A stretch of 34,456 bases of DNA from assembly GCA_013314815.1 (NCBI GenBank), contig JABUEY010000032.1, positions 1-34,456 on the forward strand, read 5' to 3'. Source of the DNA: Syntrophobacteraceae bacterium (lineage in GTDB: Bacteria > Desulfobacterota > Syntrophobacteria > Syntrophobacterales > Syntrophobacteraceae). Positions 15,205 through 24,660 of the stretch are shown here, piece by piece. Position 1 is the first letter of the stretch. Every line of letters begins with the position of its first letter. The position numbers were made by a program, and so were the translations under genes. The notes below the pieces were generated by a model. The model worked only from the letters and a program-made list of their open reading frames with translations. It made no database searches and was not told the DNA's origin.

Positions 15205-18200
15205 ATGAGTGAAAAAAATGCTTTGAGGCCAGTAACTGGCGCAGTCATGGTGGTCGGAGGCGGCATCGCCGGTATGCAGTCGGCTCTCGACCTGGCGGAT
15301 TCGGGCTATTATGTGTACCTGGTGGAGAAGGAGTCCTCCATCGGCGGAGTGATGGCACAACTGGACAAGACATTTCCGACCAACGATTGTGCCATGTGAA
15401 TTATCTCGCCCAAGCTGGTCGAGGTCGGCCGGCCTCTGAACATCGAGTTGCTCACTTTGACCGAAGTACAGGAGATTTCCGGGGAGCCGGGAGACTTCAG
15501 TGTGAAGCTCATCGAGAAGCCCCGCTTTATTGACCTTTCCAGGTGTACGGGCTGTGGTGAATGTGCCCGGGTCTGTCCGGTCGTAAAGAAGAACGAATAC
15601 GACATGGGGCTCAGCGAGCGCCGTGCGGCATTCAGGCGCTACGCACAGGCCGTCCCGGGGGCGTTTTCCATCGAGAAGCTGGGTATCTCTCCCTGCAAGG
15701 CCACCTGTCCCGCCCATATTTCGGTTCAGGGATACGTTGCCCTGGCGGCTGAAGGCAGGTACAGCGAGGCTCTGAAGCTTGTGAAGGAGCAGAATCCTCT
15801 GCCGGCCATCTGCGGCCGCGTCTGCCATCATCCTTGTGAATCGGCCTGCAAGCGGGGTGAGGTTGACGAACCGGTGGCCATCGATTCCATCAAGCGATTT
15901 ATTGCGGATCTGGATCTTCGTTCTGAAACGCGGTACGTGCCCGAGATCAAGCAAAGGCGTGAGGAGAAAGTGGCCGTGATCGGCGGCGGGCCGGGAGGCC
16001 TGACGTGCGCCTACTACCTGGCTATCGAGGGCTACCGGGTGACCGTGTTCGAGAAGCTGCCCGTGCTGGGCGGGATGCTCCGGGTAGGCATTCCTTCCTA
16101 CCGGCTGCCGCGCGACATCATAGAAGCCGAGATCCAGGTCATGCGGGACATGGGGATCGAGTTCAGGACGGGAGTCGAGATCGGCAAGGATGTTACCATT
16201 TCCATGCTTCGCAAGGAGGGATACAAGGCCTTCTTCATGGCCGTCGGTGCTCATGAATGCAAGATCTTGGGAATACCCGGCGAGGACCTCGAAGGAGTCT
16301 ACCCGGGGGTAAATTTCCTGCGGGACGTGAATCTTGGAAAGGAAGTGAAGCTGGGCGACCGAGTAGCCGTGGTCGGCGGCGGGAATGTGGCCATGGATGC
16401 TGTGAGGACGGCTCTCCGCAACGGTTCATCCAAGCCTTTCATCATTTACCGTCGAAGCATCCATGAAATGCCCGCCAACGAGGAAGAGATCGAAGAATGC
16501 CAGGAAGAGGGCATCGAGATCATGACTCTTACCAACCCCAAGCGAATCATCGGGGAAGGTGGCAGGGTCAAAGCGGTGGAATGCGTGAGGATGCAGTTGG
16601 GGGCTCCAGATGCCAGCGGGCGGCGTCGTCCGGAGGTGATCCCCGGTTCGGAATTCATCATGGAGGTGGATGCAGTGATTCCGGCCATCGGCCAGGAATC
16701 AGACTGGGCGTGCCTGACGGATGAATGCGCTTGTCAACTGACGGACTGGGGGACCATGCGGGTCGATCCCCTGACGCTTCAAAGTCACGACGAAGACATA
16801 TTTGCCGGCGGAGACGCCGTGACAGGGCCCAAGACGGTGATCGAGGCCATTGCTGCGGGCAAGCAGGCGGCTATATCCATCGACCGGTTCATCCGAGGTG
16901 TGGATTTGCGGGAGGGTCGGGAGAAGGAATGGAAGGCGATCGAGGAGGTGAGAACGGAGGGCTACGACCGGATTCCTCGTGAGCGAATGCCTCGCCTTGC
17001 ACCCGGGGAACGCACCTCTGGCTTTGACGAGGTGCAGCTGGGTTTCAACGAGGAGCAGGTGCGCAAAGAGGCGCAGCGGTGTTTGAGTTGCAGTGTGTGT
17101 TCGGAATGTTACCAGTGCGTCGAGGCCTGTCTGGCCAATGCGGTGGTGCACGAAGACCGAGCCAGGGAGCGCGAGGTCCGCGTGGGTGCCGTGATAGCGG
17201 CTCCAGGATTTCAGCCCTTCGATCCCACCCTCTACGACACGTATGCCTATTCGAAGTTCCCCAATGTGGTGACTTCGATGGAATTCGAACGGATTCTTTC
17301 CGCTTCGGGTCCGACCCAGGGGCACCTGGTAAGGCCTTCCGACCATCGTGAACCCAAGCGGGTGGCATGGCTGCAGTGCGTTGGTTCGAGGGACATTCAC
17401 CACTGTGACCACAAGTACTGCTCGGGTGTGTGCTGCATGTATGCCATCAAGGAGGCGGTGATTGCGAAGGAGCATTCTCATGGGGATCTGGACACCGCCA
17501 TTTTCTTCATGGACATGCGCACCCACGGTAAGGACTTCGAGAGGTATTACAACCGGGCCAGGGATCAGCATGGAGTCCGTTTTGTGCGATCCCGGGTGCA
17601 CAGTATCGAACCCGTTCCCGGTTCCGACGATCTCGAGATCAATTATGCGACCGAAACAGGCACTGTCCAGAGCGAACAGTTCGACATGGTTGTGCTGTCC
17701 GTCGGATTCGAGACTGCGAATTCCGTGGTGGACCTCGCCGGGCGGCTCGACCTCAAACTGAACGACAACCTCTTCTGTGAGACGTCGTCCTTCGAACCTG
17801 TTTCCGGAAGCCGTCCGGGTATCTTTGTTTGTGGAGCCTTCCAGTCGCCGAAGGATATTCCCCAGTCGGTGGTGGAAGCCAGCGCTGCGGCCGCAGCGGC
17901 AGGCAGCCTGCTTTCCTCCGCCCGCGGTTCTCTTGTCAGGGAAAGGGAGCTTCCGCCGCAGCTCAATGTCGTTGGGGAGCGGCCTCGAGTCGGTGTTTTC
18001 GTCTGCCACTGCGGGATCAACATCAGCGGCGTGGTGGACGTTAAGGGTGTCCGGGATTATGCACGTGATCTTCCCTTTGTCGAATACGTGTCTGACAACC
18101 TCTACACCTGTTCCCAGGATACCCAGGTGGTGATGAGGGAAGCGATCGAGGAGCACAAGCTCAACCGTATTGTCGTTGCAGCCTGTACCCCTCGCACCCA

Positions 18201-19635
18201 CGAGGCTCTTTTTCAGGAAACCATGTCTGACGCCGGCCTCAACAAGTACCTCTTCGAGATGGCCAACATACGGAACCAGGATTCATGGGTTCACAGCACC
18301 AACCCCGAGATGGCGACCGAGAAGGCCAAGGATCTCCTGCGTATGGCCGTTTCCAAGGTCGTGCTCCTCGAACCGCTCCAGGAACCTGAGTTGAGCGTCA
18401 ACCAGAAGGCTTTGATCATCGGCGGCGGTGTTGCAGGGATGGTGGCTGCCAGGACCATTGCGGATCAGGGTTACCCCGTGTTCCTGGTGGAAAGATCAGA
18501 CCGCCTGGGCGGGCAGGCACTCAGCCTCTTCAAGACCTGGAAGGGTGAAGACATTCAGGGATACCTGAAAGAGCTCACTCGGAGCGTGATGGACCATCCG
18601 CAAATCACGGTTTACCTCTCCACCTCCGTTACAAACGTGGAAGGGTTTGTGGGTAATTTCAAGACCACTATCCTCAACGGGGGGACTCCGGAAGTGCTCG
18701 AACACGGTGTTGCCGTTATTGCAACGGGCGGCAAGGAACACCGGCCTACTGAATATCTGTACGGCGGGGATCCGCGGGTGATCACCCACCAGGAACTGGA
18801 CCGCAGGTTCATGAACGGGGATGCCGCGCTCAAGGATGTGCGGACTGCTGTTTTCATCCAGTGTGTCGGATCGCGTGAGCCTGACCGGCCCTATTGCAGC
18901 CGGGTATGTTGCAGTCATACTCTGGAGAGCGCTCTGGAGCTGAAAAAACTGAACCCGGGCAGTGATGTCTACGTGCTTTACAGGGATCTCAGGTCTTATG
19001 GGGAGCGGGAGGCTCTTTACCTGGAAGCTCGGAGGAAAGGGGTGATGTTCGTTCGCTTCAACCTGGATGACAAACCCAAGGTGGAAGCAACCGACGGGAA
19101 GCTGGTGGTCACAGTAAAGGACCATGTACTCCAACGGCCCATCAGGTTGACTCCGGACCTCCTGACTCTCGCCACGGCCATACTGCCCAACGAAACCGAG
19201 GAACTGGGACAGTTCTTCAAGGTGCCTGCCAACGAGGACGGATTCTTCATTGAGGCCCATGCCAAGCTGCGGCCGGTGGAATTTGCCACAGATGGTGTCT
19301 TCCTTTGTGGACTTGCACACTATCCCAAGCCACTGGATGAGAGTGTTGCCCAGGCGCAGGCGGCTGCATCGCGTGCGGCCACCCTTCTGGCACGCCAGAC
19401 CATTCAGTTCAGCGGTATGGTTGCCGTTACCAACCAGCTGCTCTGCAGCAGTTGCGCCACCTGCGTAAACATATGTCCGTATTCTGCTCCTCGTTTCAAC
19501 GACAAGGGAAAGGCGGAGATCAACCCCGCTCTGTGCAAGGGCTGCGGTCTGTGCGTTGCGTCGTGCCGATCAGGTGCCATTCGTCTGCGCGGGTTCGATG
19601 ACGCCCAGATCTTTGCAATGATCGAGAATATCTAG
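15205..19635 (+). CDS. hdrA: Giant selenocysteine-containing HdrA with inserted GltD-type module
   Basis: Reading the in-frame TGA at 15397-15399 as selenocysteine (residue 65) gives 1476 residues. U65 sits in [14 protein letters not shown], where HdrA proteins carry Cys or Sec. In order: first HdrA FAD-binding half (GGGIAGM at about 15-21) with U65; a [4Fe-4S] site C114-C124; an inserted GltD-like NAD(P)H/FAD module (about 160-600) with CKATCP, GGGPGGL and GGGNVAMD; Cys cluster CLSCSVC (from 626) and the rest of HdrA with the YCSGVCCM motif; a second HdrA module (about 930-1400) opening with [11 protein letters not shown] and GGGVAGM (about 1070); and two C-terminal [4Fe-4S] motifs (from 1414 and 1445). 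The second module has no Sec or Cys counterpart of U65. ATG 15205 is chosen because GGAG lies 9 bp upstream; ATG 15199 is the alternative. It should be the flavin bifurcating subunit of a cytosolic Hdr-Flx complex encoded by the next five genes. Confidence 0.93.
15397..15436 (+). promoter_or_regulatory. UGA selenocysteine codon and candidate SECIS of hdrA
   Basis: The TGA is followed by GAGGTC/GGCCTC arms (15421-15436; six pairs, one G-U) around a GGCC loop. The loop lies 28-31 nt after the UGA, within the window typical of bacterial SECIS elements. Function requires SelB and tRNA-Sec, which are not in this window. Confidence 0.65.
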
Positions 19636-19709
19636 CAGGAATGCGGTCGGAAGGCGGGGAATCGGCTTGGCGTTTCAACAGCCGGTCGCCGCCTCCCAGC
19701 CTTCCTGCT
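19634..19709 (+). promoter_or_regulatory. Long interrupted stem-loop between hdrA and flxD
   Basis: Three nested paired blocks are visible: AGCAGGAA/TTCCTGCT (19634-19641 with 19702-19709), GGCGG/CCGCC (19653-19657 with 19689-19693) and CGGC/GCCG (19663-19666 with 19681-19684). It starts inside the hdrA stop codon, fills most of the 105-bp gap and has no T-run, so it looks like an mRNA processing or stability element rather than a terminator. Confidence 0.55.
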
Positions 19710-19740
19710 CTGGTAAAATCCAATGACAGGAGACACATAA

Positions 19741-20175
19741 ATGTCCGAGTGGGAACCTAAGATAGTCGCCTTCTTGTGCAACTGGTGTTCGTACGGAGCA
19801 GCGGACCTTGCCGGAGTCAGCCGGTTGCAGTATCCGGCCAATATCCGAATCATAAGAGTTCCGTGTTCAGGCCGGGTAAATCCCAAGTTCATACTGGCCG
19901 CGTTTCGAAGCGGAGCGGATGGAGTATGGGTTTCAGGTTGTCACCCTGGAGATTGCCACTACATCGAAGGCAACCTGTATGCAAGGCGCAAGTTCGCTCT
20001 CCTGAACAGCCAGCTGGAATATACGGGAATAGTGGAACCGGGACGGCTTCATTTCTCCTGGATTTCCTCCGCGGAAGCGACCAAATTTGCAGAAGTGGCT
20101 CGAGGAGTTATTGATGCGGTGAAAGCGGCAGGCCCTGCCCGACATTTCATCAAAAAGCAAGCTGAGGTGGCATAG
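19741..20175 (+). CDS. flxD: MvhD/FlxD-type [2Fe-2S] electron-transfer subunit
   Basis: The 144-residue protein belongs to the MvhD (F420-non-reducing hydrogenase delta subunit) family, which passes electrons from an electron-input module to HdrA. The conserved Cys are visible in CNWCSYGAADLAG (C13, C16), VPCSGR (C42) and GCHPGDCHY (C67, C72). AGGAGA lies 8 bp before the ATG. With FlxA-C genes and no hydrogenase large subunit nearby, it fits FlxD of Hdr-Flx complexes. The next gene starts directly after its stop. Confidence 0.92.
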   Translation: MSEWEPKIVAFLCNWCSYGAADLAGVSRLQYPANIRIIRVPCSGRVNPKFILAAFRSGADGVWVSGCHPGDCHYIEGNLYARRKFALLNSQLEYTGIVEPGRLHFSWISSAEATKFAEVARGVIDAVKAAGPARHFIKKQAEVA

Positions 20176-21126
20176 ATGCGAGAATATACCGAAAGGATTA
20201 GAGAAGCTGCAAAGCGCCTGTTATCCGAGCAGCGGGTGGATACCGTGATCGGTTTTCGAAGAGGGACCGTTCCTTTCATGAACGAGCCTTTTCTGGTAAA
20301 GAGTGTCGATCAGGTGGATCAGCTCTACTGGGACAGCAACTGCGGGATCAACCTGGCCAACTATCTGCCTAAAAGGACGGACAGGGTTGCCGTCGTCGCC
20401 AAGGGATGCGATTCGCGCAATATCGTCGTTCACCTTCTCGAAAACCAAATCAAGAGGGACCAGCTTTATATCCTGGGGGCACCCTGCCGCGGCATGGTGG
20501 ACAAGCGCCGCATGATGGCGGATCTCAAGGGAAAGGAACCCCTGCATGCGGAAGAAAACGGTAAGGAAATCAAGGTGTCCGGTCGCGGCTTCCAGGTGAC
20601 CTTCGACCGGCAGACCTACCTTCAGAGCAACTGTGCCATCTGCACTCACCGCAACCCGGTCGTCTATGATGAACTCCTGGGCGATCCGGTCGAGGAACAG
20701 CAGGGCGTCGACCGGTACCCGGACGTGAGGCGGATCGAGGCGATGTCTGTGGACGAGCGGTGGAGGTATTTCCAGGAACTGATTGCTCCCTGCATCCGCT
20801 GTTACGCTTGCAGGAATGCCTGCCCTCTGTGCTACTGCCCCACCTGTTTTGTGGATGAATCCCGGCCCCAATGGGTTGGCAAGACCATCGACCCCACCGA
20901 CACGCTCACCTTCCATTTTCTGAGGGCCTATCACGTGGCGGGGCGCTGCACGGATTGCGGGTCCTGTGAGAGGGCCTGCCCGGTGGGTATCGAGGTGCGA
21001 AAGTTTACCAAGAAGCTGGAAAAGGAAGTGAAGGAGCTTTACGGATATGAAGCCGGCGTGACTCCCGATCAGCGGCCTCCGCTGGACACCTTTAAGCCGG
21101 GCGATCCTGAACCCTTTATCAAGTGA
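20176..21126 (+). CDS. flxC: FlxC-like iron-sulfur protein
   Basis: The 316-residue protein has an N-terminal FrhB/F420-dehydrogenase-beta-like region (AKGCDSRNIVVHLLE, CRGMVDKRR, CAICTHRNP). Two C-terminal ferredoxin-type motifs follow, CIRCYACRNACPLCYCPTC near 210-230 and CTDCGSCERACP near 260. It probably relays electrons between the NADH-binding FlxA and FlxD/HdrA in the cytosol. A GAGGTG ribosome-binding site lies inside the end of flxD. The family is clear; assigning it to FlxC rather than another beta-like Flx subunit rests on gene order. Confidence 0.8.
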   Translation: MREYTERIREAAKRLLSEQRVDTVIGFRRGTVPFMNEPFLVKSVDQVDQLYWDSNCGINLANYLPKRTDRVAVVAKGCDSRNIVVHLLENQIKRDQLYILGAPCRGMVDKRRMMADLKGKEPLHAEENGKEIKVSGRGFQVTFDRQTYLQSNCAICTHRNPVVYDELLGDPVEEQQGVDRYPDVRRIEAMSVDERWRYFQELIAPCIRCYACRNACPLCYCPTCFVDESRPQWVGKTIDPTDTLTFHFLRAYHVAGRCTDCGSCERACPVGIEVRKFTKKLEKEVKELYGYEAGVTPDQRPPLDTFKPGDPEPFIK

Positions 21127-21178
21127 TACGCCATGCGGAAATCACGAACATCAACAACGATAAGGAAGGGATGAATCC

Positions 21179-22231
21179 ATGTCGGATATCTATATTTCCA
21201 GGGGCAAGTTCCCCGAAATCATAGGGCAGCTCATGGCTCGCTACCGGGTATACGCGCCGGTGCTCAAGGGAGAGTACCATGAGTTTGCCAAGATAGAGAA
21301 GACGGAAGAGGCGGACCTCGGTTACCAGAATACACGCCTCTCGCCCAAGGGACTCTTCCATCCTCATGCCGAAAGGATGTTTGAGTATTCCCTGGTCAAG
21401 GATGATCCGCAGGCGGGAATATTGAAAGAGGCCCCCAAGGATTTCTCGCCGCGGGTTGTATTGGGGATTCGTCCCTGCGACGCGAAGGCGTTCCAGCTGG
21501 ACGACGTGAACTTTGATACAACCGCGTACCAGGACCCTTGGTGGGTAAGGAGAAGACAAACGACGACCCTCATCGGCCTGGCCTGCAACGAACCCTGCGG
21601 CACGTGCTTCTGCACATCTCTCGGCACGGGCCCCTTCGACACGGCCGGCCTCGACGTTCTGCTGGTAGATACGGGAGAGGGTTACACCGCTCAGGTGCTC
21701 ACTCAGAAAGGCAAGGATGTCGTCGGCATCACCTCGGGATGGGAATCTGTATCCAGAACCGTATCCGAAAAGATGGAAGGCCTCAGGAAATCCGCTGAAG
21801 ACAGTCTCGGCAGGCAATTCGACTTTGATCCCATCAAGCAGAAGGATATGCTGGAACTCTTCAATGCGTCTTTCTGGGACGAAGTCCAGTTTGCGTGCAT
21901 CAATTGCGGGACCTGTACTTTCCTCTGCCCCACCTGCTGGTGTTTCGATATCCAGGACGAGGTTTGGGGTGATAAGGGAGACCGCATAAGGTTGTGGGAC
22001 TCCTGCATGTTTCCTCTTTTCACCTTTCATGGCTCGGGGCACAATCCACGAAGTCAGAAACTGCAGCGGGTCAGGCAGCGCTTCATGCATAAACTCAAAT
22101 ACTATCCAGACAAGTACCACAACGGTGCGGCCTGTGTGGGATGCGGCCGTTGCGTAAAATTCTGTCCGGTCAACATAGACATACGAGAGGTAGTACGTCG
22201 GATGTCGGCTACCTGCGTATGTCCGGCTTAG
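21179..22231 (+). CDS. flxB: FlxB-like 4Fe-4S dicluster protein (sulfhydrogenase beta / AsrA-like)
   Basis: The 350-residue protein resembles the beta subunits of soluble sulfhydrogenases and anaerobic sulfite reductase subunit A. Features are VVLGIRPCDAKAF, ACNEPCGTCFC, then two [4Fe-4S] motifs, CINCGTCTFLCPTC (from residue 240) and CVGCGRCVKFCPVNID (from residue 319). Such subunits link an FAD/NAD(P)H protein to downstream clusters. AAGGAAGGG at 21162-21170 supports the ATG at 21179. A second ATG at 21171 is out of frame. Confidence 0.85.
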   Translation: MSDIYISRGKFPEIIGQLMARYRVYAPVLKGEYHEFAKIEKTEEADLGYQNTRLSPKGLFHPHAERMFEYSLVKDDPQAGILKEAPKDFSPRVVLGIRPCDAKAFQLDDVNFDTTAYQDPWWVRRRQTTTLIGLACNEPCGTCFCTSLGTGPFDTAGLDVLLVDTGEGYTAQVLTQKGKDVVGITSGWESVSRTVSEKMEGLRKSAEDSLGRQFDFDPIKQKDMLELFNASFWDEVQFACINCGTCTFLCPTCWCFDIQDEVWGDKGDRIRLWDSCMFPLFTFHGSGHNPRSQKLQRVRQRFMHKLKYYPDKYHNGAACVGCGRCVKFCPVNIDIREVVRRMSATCVCPA

Positions 22232-22262
22232 CATCGGAAGCACCTATAATGGAGGAATCAAG

Positions 22263-23105
22263 GTGAACAACCCTTACTTGCCTTATCCGGTACGCATTGA
22301 TTCCGTTGTGACGGAAACGGAAGATCGTAATCTGAAGACCTTCAAGCTTGTCTTTCTCAATCCGGAGGACGAGCAGAAGTTCAAGTATAATCCGGGGCAG
22401 TTCGCGGAACTGTCCATTGCCGGTCTTGGAGAGATCCCCATTGGTATCGCTACATCCCCCACGGAGAAGGGATTCATCAAGTTTACGGTGAACAAGGTCG
22501 GCAAGGTGACCAACCATCTTCATAACATGAAGGAAGGGGATATCATGGGTGTGCGGGGGCCGTTGGGCAACTGGTACCCCTGGGATGCCCTCGAAGGGAA
22601 AAACGTGGTGATCATCGGCGGCGGTTTTGCTTTTACCACCCTCCGGTCATCCATCGTGTACATGCTCGACCCTGCCAACCGAAGCCGCTTCGGGGATATA
22701 ACGGTGGTATACGGAGCGCGTTCACCCGGACTGCTCCTTTACAAGGACGAACTGGCGGCATGGGAACAGCGCAAAGACATCAACATGCACATCACGGTCG
22801 ACGGCACAGACGATCCCAACTGGAAGTACAACGTGGGATTCGTCCCCGCTGTAACCAAGCAGAAGGCGCCCAGTGCCGAGAACTCCTATGCGATCATTTG
22901 CGGACCCCCAATAATGATCAAGTTTACCCTGCCGGTTTTGACCGAACTTGGGTTTCCTCCTGAACGGATCATATCCAGCCTGGAAATGCGGATGAAATGT
23001 GGAATCGGCATATGCGGCCGTTGTAATATCGGTTCCGAATATGTGTGCAAGGATGGGCCGGTCTTTACTCTGGAACAGCTGTCCAAATTGCCCAACGAAT
23101 ACTGA
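22263..23105 (+). CDS. flxA: FlxA-like FAD/NAD(P)H and [2Fe-2S] oxidoreductase
   Basis: The 280-residue protein has the ferredoxin-NADP reductase fold of hydrogenase gamma / dihydroorotate dehydrogenase K subunits: PGQFAEL for flavin binding, the IIGGGFAFTTLRS dinucleotide segment, CGPPIM, and a C-terminal [2Fe-2S] site C246-X4-C251-X2-C254-X7-C262. It should be the entry point for NAD(P)H in the complex. The GTG start is supported by GGAGG 7 bp upstream. The following 228 bp gap holds only a weak 44-codon frame and a TTCCCGGGAA palindrome (23146-23155). Confidence 0.9.
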   Translation: MNNPYLPYPVRIDSVVTETEDRNLKTFKLVFLNPEDEQKFKYNPGQFAELSIAGLGEIPIGIATSPTEKGFIKFTVNKVGKVTNHLHNMKEGDIMGVRGPLGNWYPWDALEGKNVVIIGGGFAFTTLRSSIVYMLDPANRSRFGDITVVYGARSPGLLLYKDELAAWEQRKDINMHITVDGTDDPNWKYNVGFVPAVTKQKAPSAENSYAIICGPPIMIKFTLPVLTELGFPPERIISSLEMRMKCGIGICGRCNIGSEYVCKDGPVFTLEQLSKLPNEY

Positions 23106-23333
23106 GAAGCATCGAGATGGGAGAGAAGTCGTATTCCGCCTGCCCTTCCCGGGAATACCGCCCGGCCCCTGACGGCTGTGATCCGGTGGATGCAAGTGTG
23201 CACGGCGACTATCTTCACGAACCTCCGACGCTCCCTGCTGCTGAGAACTGAAAATTTCTTTTAAAAGACAGACCGGTATGTTACAAAAACCAGAAGTATT
23301 ATGCATTCAGAGAAAGATTAGGGGAGAAAACTT

Positions 23334-24557
23334 ATGGAGCCATTGTTGCTAACCAAGCGTGAAAAACGCAAATTGGCCAGCCAGTATGCCGACTTGTGTC
23401 TTACATGCGGCACCTGTGCAGGCGGCTGCCCGGTTACCGGCGTCGACGGACTGGATGTCCGCAAGGCCGTGCGCCTGGCATTGCTCGGCATGGACCAGGA
23501 ACTGATCGATTCCAAGTTTCCCTGGGTTTGTACGTTGTGTGGCCGTTGCGAATATGCCTGCCCGATGAACATCGACCTGCTGGCCCTGCTCAGGTCCGCC
23601 CGTGGCATGCGGGCCAGGGACAAGGTGCCCGGCGTGCTGCACAAGGGTGTCGAGATGTGCCTCAAGACGGGCAACAACGTCGGGATCCCCAAGGATGACT
23701 TCGTGTTCCTGCTGCAGGATCTGGGTGCGGAACTGGCTGAGGAACTCCCCGGTTTCGAAGTTCCCGTTGACAAAAAGGGAGCCAAGTACCTGTTCACGAT
23801 CAACTCCAAGGAACCTTTCGCCGAACCCGAAGACATGATGTACTGGTGGCGAATCCTTTATGCCGCCAATGAATCCTGGACCACCACATCCGAAAACTGG
23901 GAAGGGGTCAACTGGGGGCTCTTCACCGGAGACGATGCGGCCATGAAGGAAATCGTGGGGCGTATCGTCAAGAATTACAAGGAACTCGGCTGCGAGTACC
24001 TCGTCTTACCCGAGTGAGGGCACGCATACTATGCGACCAGGCTTGGTCTGCAAAAGTGGTATGCCGACGAGGGTGTGAAGTTCGTGAGCATTCACGACCT
24101 GCTGAAACAGTACATCGAAGAGGGTCGTATCAAGCTCGACAAGTCGATCCATCATGAACTCACCACCTATCATGATCCGTGCAATTACGGGCGCAAGGGT
24201 GAACGCGCATTCGGTCACGGCTATTACGAGGAGCCGCGTTGGGTGACTCAGCAGTGCTGCGAGAACTACGTCGAAATGTATCCCAACCGGGCCAACAATT
24301 TCTGTTGTGGGGCCGGCGGTGGCGCATGGGCTGCGCCCTACGTCGAGGAAAGGATTTTCTACGGCCGGGTAAAAGCCAAGCAAATCAAGGATACGGGGGC
24401 CAAGCTGCTGATCGCTCCCTGTCACAACTGCCGTGACCAGATCATGAAGAGCCTCCGCAAGGAGTACGACTTCATGGACGTCGAAGTCAAGTACCTGTGG
24501 GAGCTGGTAGCCGATTCTCTGGTTATGGAACCTCGGGAAGAAGCGGAAGAAGAGTAG
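23334..24557 (+). CDS. Selenocysteine-containing HdrD-like (HdrC-HdrB fusion) protein
   Basis: Reading TGA 24015-24017 as selenocysteine (residue 228) joins two in-frame halves into 407 residues. The N-terminus has HdrC-type [4Fe-4S] motifs, CLTCGTCAGGCP (C22-C32) and CTLCGRCEYACP (C66-C76). U228 lies in LVLPE-U-GHAYY, where relatives carry Cys in an ECGHA-type motif. The C-terminus has a complete CCG domain (C283, C324-C325-G, C363-X2-C366), as in heterodisulfide-reducing HdrB/HdrD. GGGGAG 8 bp before the ATG supports the start. It should be the disulfide-reducing end of the Hdr-Flx complex, since no separate hdrB or hdrC is present. The natural substrate is unknown; DsrC-like disulfides are one possibility. 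Confidence 0.9.
24015..24048 (+). promoter_or_regulatory. UGA selenocysteine codon and candidate SECIS of the HdrD-like gene
   Basis: After the TGA, GACCA/TGGTC arms (24035-24039 with 24044-24048) enclose a GGCT loop lying 23-26 nt downstream of the UGA. Position and G-rich loop resemble the candidate element in hdrA. Confidence 0.65.
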
Positions 24558-24581
24558 ATCCCGCGGTTGTCCGAAAAACAG

Positions 24582-24624
24582 GCCCCATCACACGTGAACG
24601 TGGTTGTATGGGGCTTTTTTCTTT
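24582..24624 (+). terminator. Intrinsic terminator of the hdr-flx operon
   Basis: GCCCCAT and ATGGGGC (24582-24588 with 24608-24614) form a strong stem followed by TTTTTTCTTT. It begins 24 bp after the stop of the HdrD-like gene and separates the operon from the next gene. Confidence 0.9.
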
Positions 24625-24660
24625 ATTGCCTGCAGTCGCGTCTGCGCAGAGTTGTGAGAC

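Noticed and set aside
15397-15399. In-frame stop as evidence that hdrA is a pseudogene or has a sequencing error
   Set aside because: The frame continues without shift at exactly the HdrA Cys/Sec position, with no other damage in 4.4 kb.
16699-18201. 500-codon minus-strand frame opposite hdrA
   Set aside because: A shadow of the high-GC hdrA coding strand; no family, no ribosome-binding site.
22240-22262. TATAAT before flxA as an internal promoter
   Set aside because: No acceptable -35 lies 16-18 bp upstream; it is part of the spacer next to the GGAGG ribosome-binding site.
23117-23251. 44-codon frame between flxA and the HdrD-like gene
   Set aside because: No ribosome-binding site, proline-rich and random-looking; more likely non-coding spacer.
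24018-24557. Separate downstream gene for the CCG domain, starting at 24075
   Set aside because: The frame is the same as the upstream half, conserved sequence fills the 57 bp between, and there is no ribosome-binding site at 24075.
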